Shown here one piece after another: positions 62,685 through 64,000 of a stretch of DNA of 64,000 bases. The DNA is taken from the NCBI RefSeq assembly GCF_001995215.1, contig NZ_MUXN01000027.1, positions 186,001 to 250,000 of the forward strand, given 5' to 3'. The notes under the pieces are model-generated. The model was not told the DNA's origin, made no database searches, and worked only from the letters and a program-made list of their open reading frames with translations. Position 1 is the first letter of the stretch. Each line of letters starts with the position of its first letter. A program made the translations under genes and the position numbers. Source of the stretch: Amycolatopsis azurea DSM 43854 (GTDB lineage: Bacteria; Actinomycetota; Actinomycetes; Mycobacteriales; Pseudonocardiaceae).

Positions 62685-62722
62685 AAACAGTGACGCACGT
62701 CAACAGATCAACGCGGTAACGC

Positions 62723-63067
62723 TCAACAGGGCGGGGGAACCTGCTCGACGAGTTCGTCCGGGGCGGACAGCCGCCACGCCTCGTAGACCAGTTCGGTCAG
62801 CTCGTCGGATTCGATGCCGTCGAGGTGGACCACGACCCAGCCGAATCCTCCGGCGGTGAACTGCACCTCGAAGACGTCCGGCCGTTCGGCCACGAGCGCT
62901 TCCTGCTCGGTGAGGGTCTGTTTCAACCCGACGGTCTGGGTTCGCGGCCAGTAGTACCCGAACCGCTTCCCGCGCACGCTGAACGACTCCCACTCCTTAG
63001 CGTCGGAGCGCTCGACGTCGGCGAGCTTCTTCAGCATCCGGTGGAACTCGTTACTCGACACACTCAT
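62723..63067 (-). CDS. MmcQ/YjbR-family protein
   Basis: A 114-residue protein with the YjbR layout: KEWESFSVRGKRFGYYWPRTQTVGLKQTLTEQEALVAERPDVFEVQFTAGGFGWVVVHLDGI and C-terminal ELVYEAWRLSAPDELVEQV. Members have a double-wing DNA-binding-like fold, but function is unknown. The ATG at 63067 gives the usual family length; the longer frame to 63253 overlaps the promoter of the divergent methyltransferase. Downstream, on the same strand, lie the RNA-like repeats. Confidence 0.82.
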   Translation of the reverse strand: MSVSSNEFHRMLKKLADVERSDAKEWESFSVRGKRFGYYWPRTQTVGLKQTLTEQEALVAERPDVFEVQFTAGGFGWVVVHLDGIESDELTELVYEAWRLSAPDELVEQVPPPC

Positions 63068-63212
63068 GGTGAACCCCAAACCCCAGGAAATCCGGCGTTC
63101 ACAGTCTAAACAGGCGGCGGAAACAGGGATCCACCGTCCACTGTGGAACCGCGAGCGGCTCGCAGGCGGTAGCCTCCCGAGGAAGATCCACTCGACCTGG
63201 GGAGCTGCGGAA

Positions 63213-63842
63213 ATGGACCGACCGGTCACGGCGGCGGAGCTGTTCGACGCCATCGGCTCCGCCTACGAAGACGTCTTCGGGCGGGCACCGGCGGTCGACA
63301 AGGCGGTACGGCACCTGCTGGACACGTTGCCGCCCTCGTCGAGGGTGCTCGACATCGGCAGCGGGACCGGCAGGCCGGTGGCCGAGGACCTGTCGTCGGC
63401 CGGGCATCGGGTGACCGGGCTCGACGTGTCCTCGGTGATGATCGACCTCGCGCGCGAGCAGGTTCCCGCCGCGACCTTCGTCCACGCGGACGTGCGCGAA
63501 TGGACGTCGCCGCCCGAGTCCTGGGACGCGGTCTGCGCCTTCTTCCCGTTCCTGCAGATGCCGCGCAAGGACACCGAGGCCGTGCTCGCCGACATTGCCC
63601 GCTGGCTGGTTCCGGGCGGTCTTTTCGCGCTGGTCACCGTTCCGCGGGACGCCGAGGAGGTGCCGGCGGAGTTCTTCGGCCGCACGTTCCTCGAGACCAG
63701 TTTCTCGCCGGACGACCTGGTCCGGCGGGTCGGGGCGGCCGGCCTGGAGGTCACCGGCACGCATTCCGAGCTCTTCACCGCGGACGAGCCCGGCACGCCG
63801 CCGGAGGAACACCTGCTGATCACGGCCCGCCGCCCGGGTTAG
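63213..63842 (+). CDS. SAM-dependent methyltransferase
   Basis: A 209-residue class I methyltransferase: motif I VLDIGSGTGRPVAEDL, acidic GLDVSSVMIDLARE, motif II/III VHADVREW and WLVPGGLFALVTV. It belongs to the UbiE/SAM-binding Methyltransf_25-like group. GGGGAG lies before the ATG at 63213. Substrate unknown; a glycosyltransferase gene begins 10 bases downstream. Confidence 0.85.
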   Translation: MDRPVTAAELFDAIGSAYEDVFGRAPAVDKAVRHLLDTLPPSSRVLDIGSGTGRPVAEDLSSAGHRVTGLDVSSVMIDLAREQVPAATFVHADVREWTSPPESWDAVCAFFPFLQMPRKDTEAVLADIARWLVPGGLFALVTVPRDAEEVPAEFFGRTFLETSFSPDDLVRRVGAAGLEVTGTHSELFTADEPGTPPEEHLLITARRPG

Positions 63843-63852
63843 CGTGGCGATC

Positions 63853-64000
63853 ATGCCGGTCATCAGCGTGATCACCCCGATCCACCCGCCGAGCCTGCCG
63901 CATCTGGCCGAGGCGTACGGCTCCCTCGTGGCGCAGGAACTCCCGCCGGGCTGGTCCTGGGAGTGGGTCGTGCAGGAGGACGGCGAGACCGGCCTGCTCG
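63853..64000 (+). CDS. family 2 glycosyltransferase (N-terminal part only)
   Basis: Starts MPVISVITPIHPPSLPHLAEAY and runs open to the window edge (49 codons). VISVITPIH and the later WSWEWVVQEDGE match the start and first nucleotide-sugar contact of GT-A family 2 enzymes. TAGCGT seven bases before the ATG, made by the stop codon of the methyltransferase gene, suggests a leaderless promoter. Confidence 0.8.
   Translation, partial: MPVISVITPIHPPSLPHLAEAYGSLVAQELPPGWSWEWVVQEDGETGLL

Noticed and set aside
62200..62720. Possible protein-coding gene in the duplicated region
   Set aside because: Frames exist on both strands but have no ribosome-binding site, are Arg/His/Pro-rich, and the changes between copies do not favour silent positions in any frame.

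Overview
The window is about 70% GC, dense with genes, rich in GTG/TTG starts, 4-base stop/start overlaps and leaderless promoters (TAnnnT 6-7 bases before ATG). Gene content (AlkB-rubredoxin fusion, FurA-KatG, CebR-type cellobiose operon, many secreted proteins) and the short dispersed palindromes (AAGGCCTCCTT, AAAGCCACTTT, GTCGTGAGTG cores) point to a filamentous actinomycete of the Pseudonocardiaceae, most likely an Amycolatopsis. This is inference from gene content and repeats; no rRNA or other marker gene is present. It reads as chromosome: there is no transposase, integrase, phage gene, CRISPR array or tRNA.

Layout. 0-12 kb: part of a response regulator, a DUF3558 lipoprotein, an SDR/DUF2867 protein, a MarR-MMPL divergon, an MFS exporter divergent from a P450-TetR-ferredoxin operon, a second MFS protein, an ArsR-type regulator and a DUF1905 protein. 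11.9-15.6 kb: an alkane hydroxylation operon (AlkB-rubredoxin, ferredoxin, FAD reductase) with a TetR regulator. 15.7-20.3 kb: two secreted proteins separated by a repeat-rich 740-base non-coding stretch, a SnoaL-like protein and a secreted S33 hydrolase. 20.3-23.9 kb: ZIP transporter and the furA-katG pair. 24.0-35.7 kb: a homoprotocatechuate (4-hydroxyphenylacetate) catabolic island: hpaB-hpaC, an IclR regulator, an MHS-type importer, a FAH-RraA fusion, a GntR regulator, hpaE-hpaD-hpaH-hpaI and a toroid-fold protein. 35.8-39.9 kb: an MFS exporter and four small proteins of unknown function. 40-52.8 kb: an L-arabinose regulon on the minus strand (araR, araB, araD, araA, a ChvE/MmsAB sugar importer and a secreted GH2 beta-galactosidase), with two TGTTAnCGnTAACA-type operators. 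52.8-58.6 kb: cebR divergent from cebE-cebF-cebG-bglC with the classical CebR box. 58.6-64 kb: a secreted glycine-rich beta-helix protein, an ABC-F ribosome-protection-type protein preceded by a small leader ORF and an intrinsic terminator, a non-coding stretch with a duplicated RNA-like element, a YjbR-family protein, a methyltransferase and the start of a glycosyltransferase.

Working together: HpaBC would hydroxylate 4-hydroxyphenylacetate, HpaD open the ring, HpaE oxidise the semialdehyde, the fusion protein isomerise/decarboxylate, HpaH hydrate and HpaI cleave to pyruvate and succinic semialdehyde. No hpaF isomerase gene is visible. The ara and ceb systems adjoin, so plant-polysaccharide sugars (arabinose, galactose, cellobiose) are handled by one 18 kb block with two LacI-family repressors.

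The most interesting unexplained items are the tandem RNA-like repeats at 62.2-62.7 kb (97 of 100 bases identical in one block, each copy ending in a terminator-like hairpin on the minus strand), the attenuator-like leader of the ABC-F gene, the FAH-RraA fusion, and the family of GTCGTGAGTG-ended inverted repeats. All function calls are from reading the sequence; no database search was possible.
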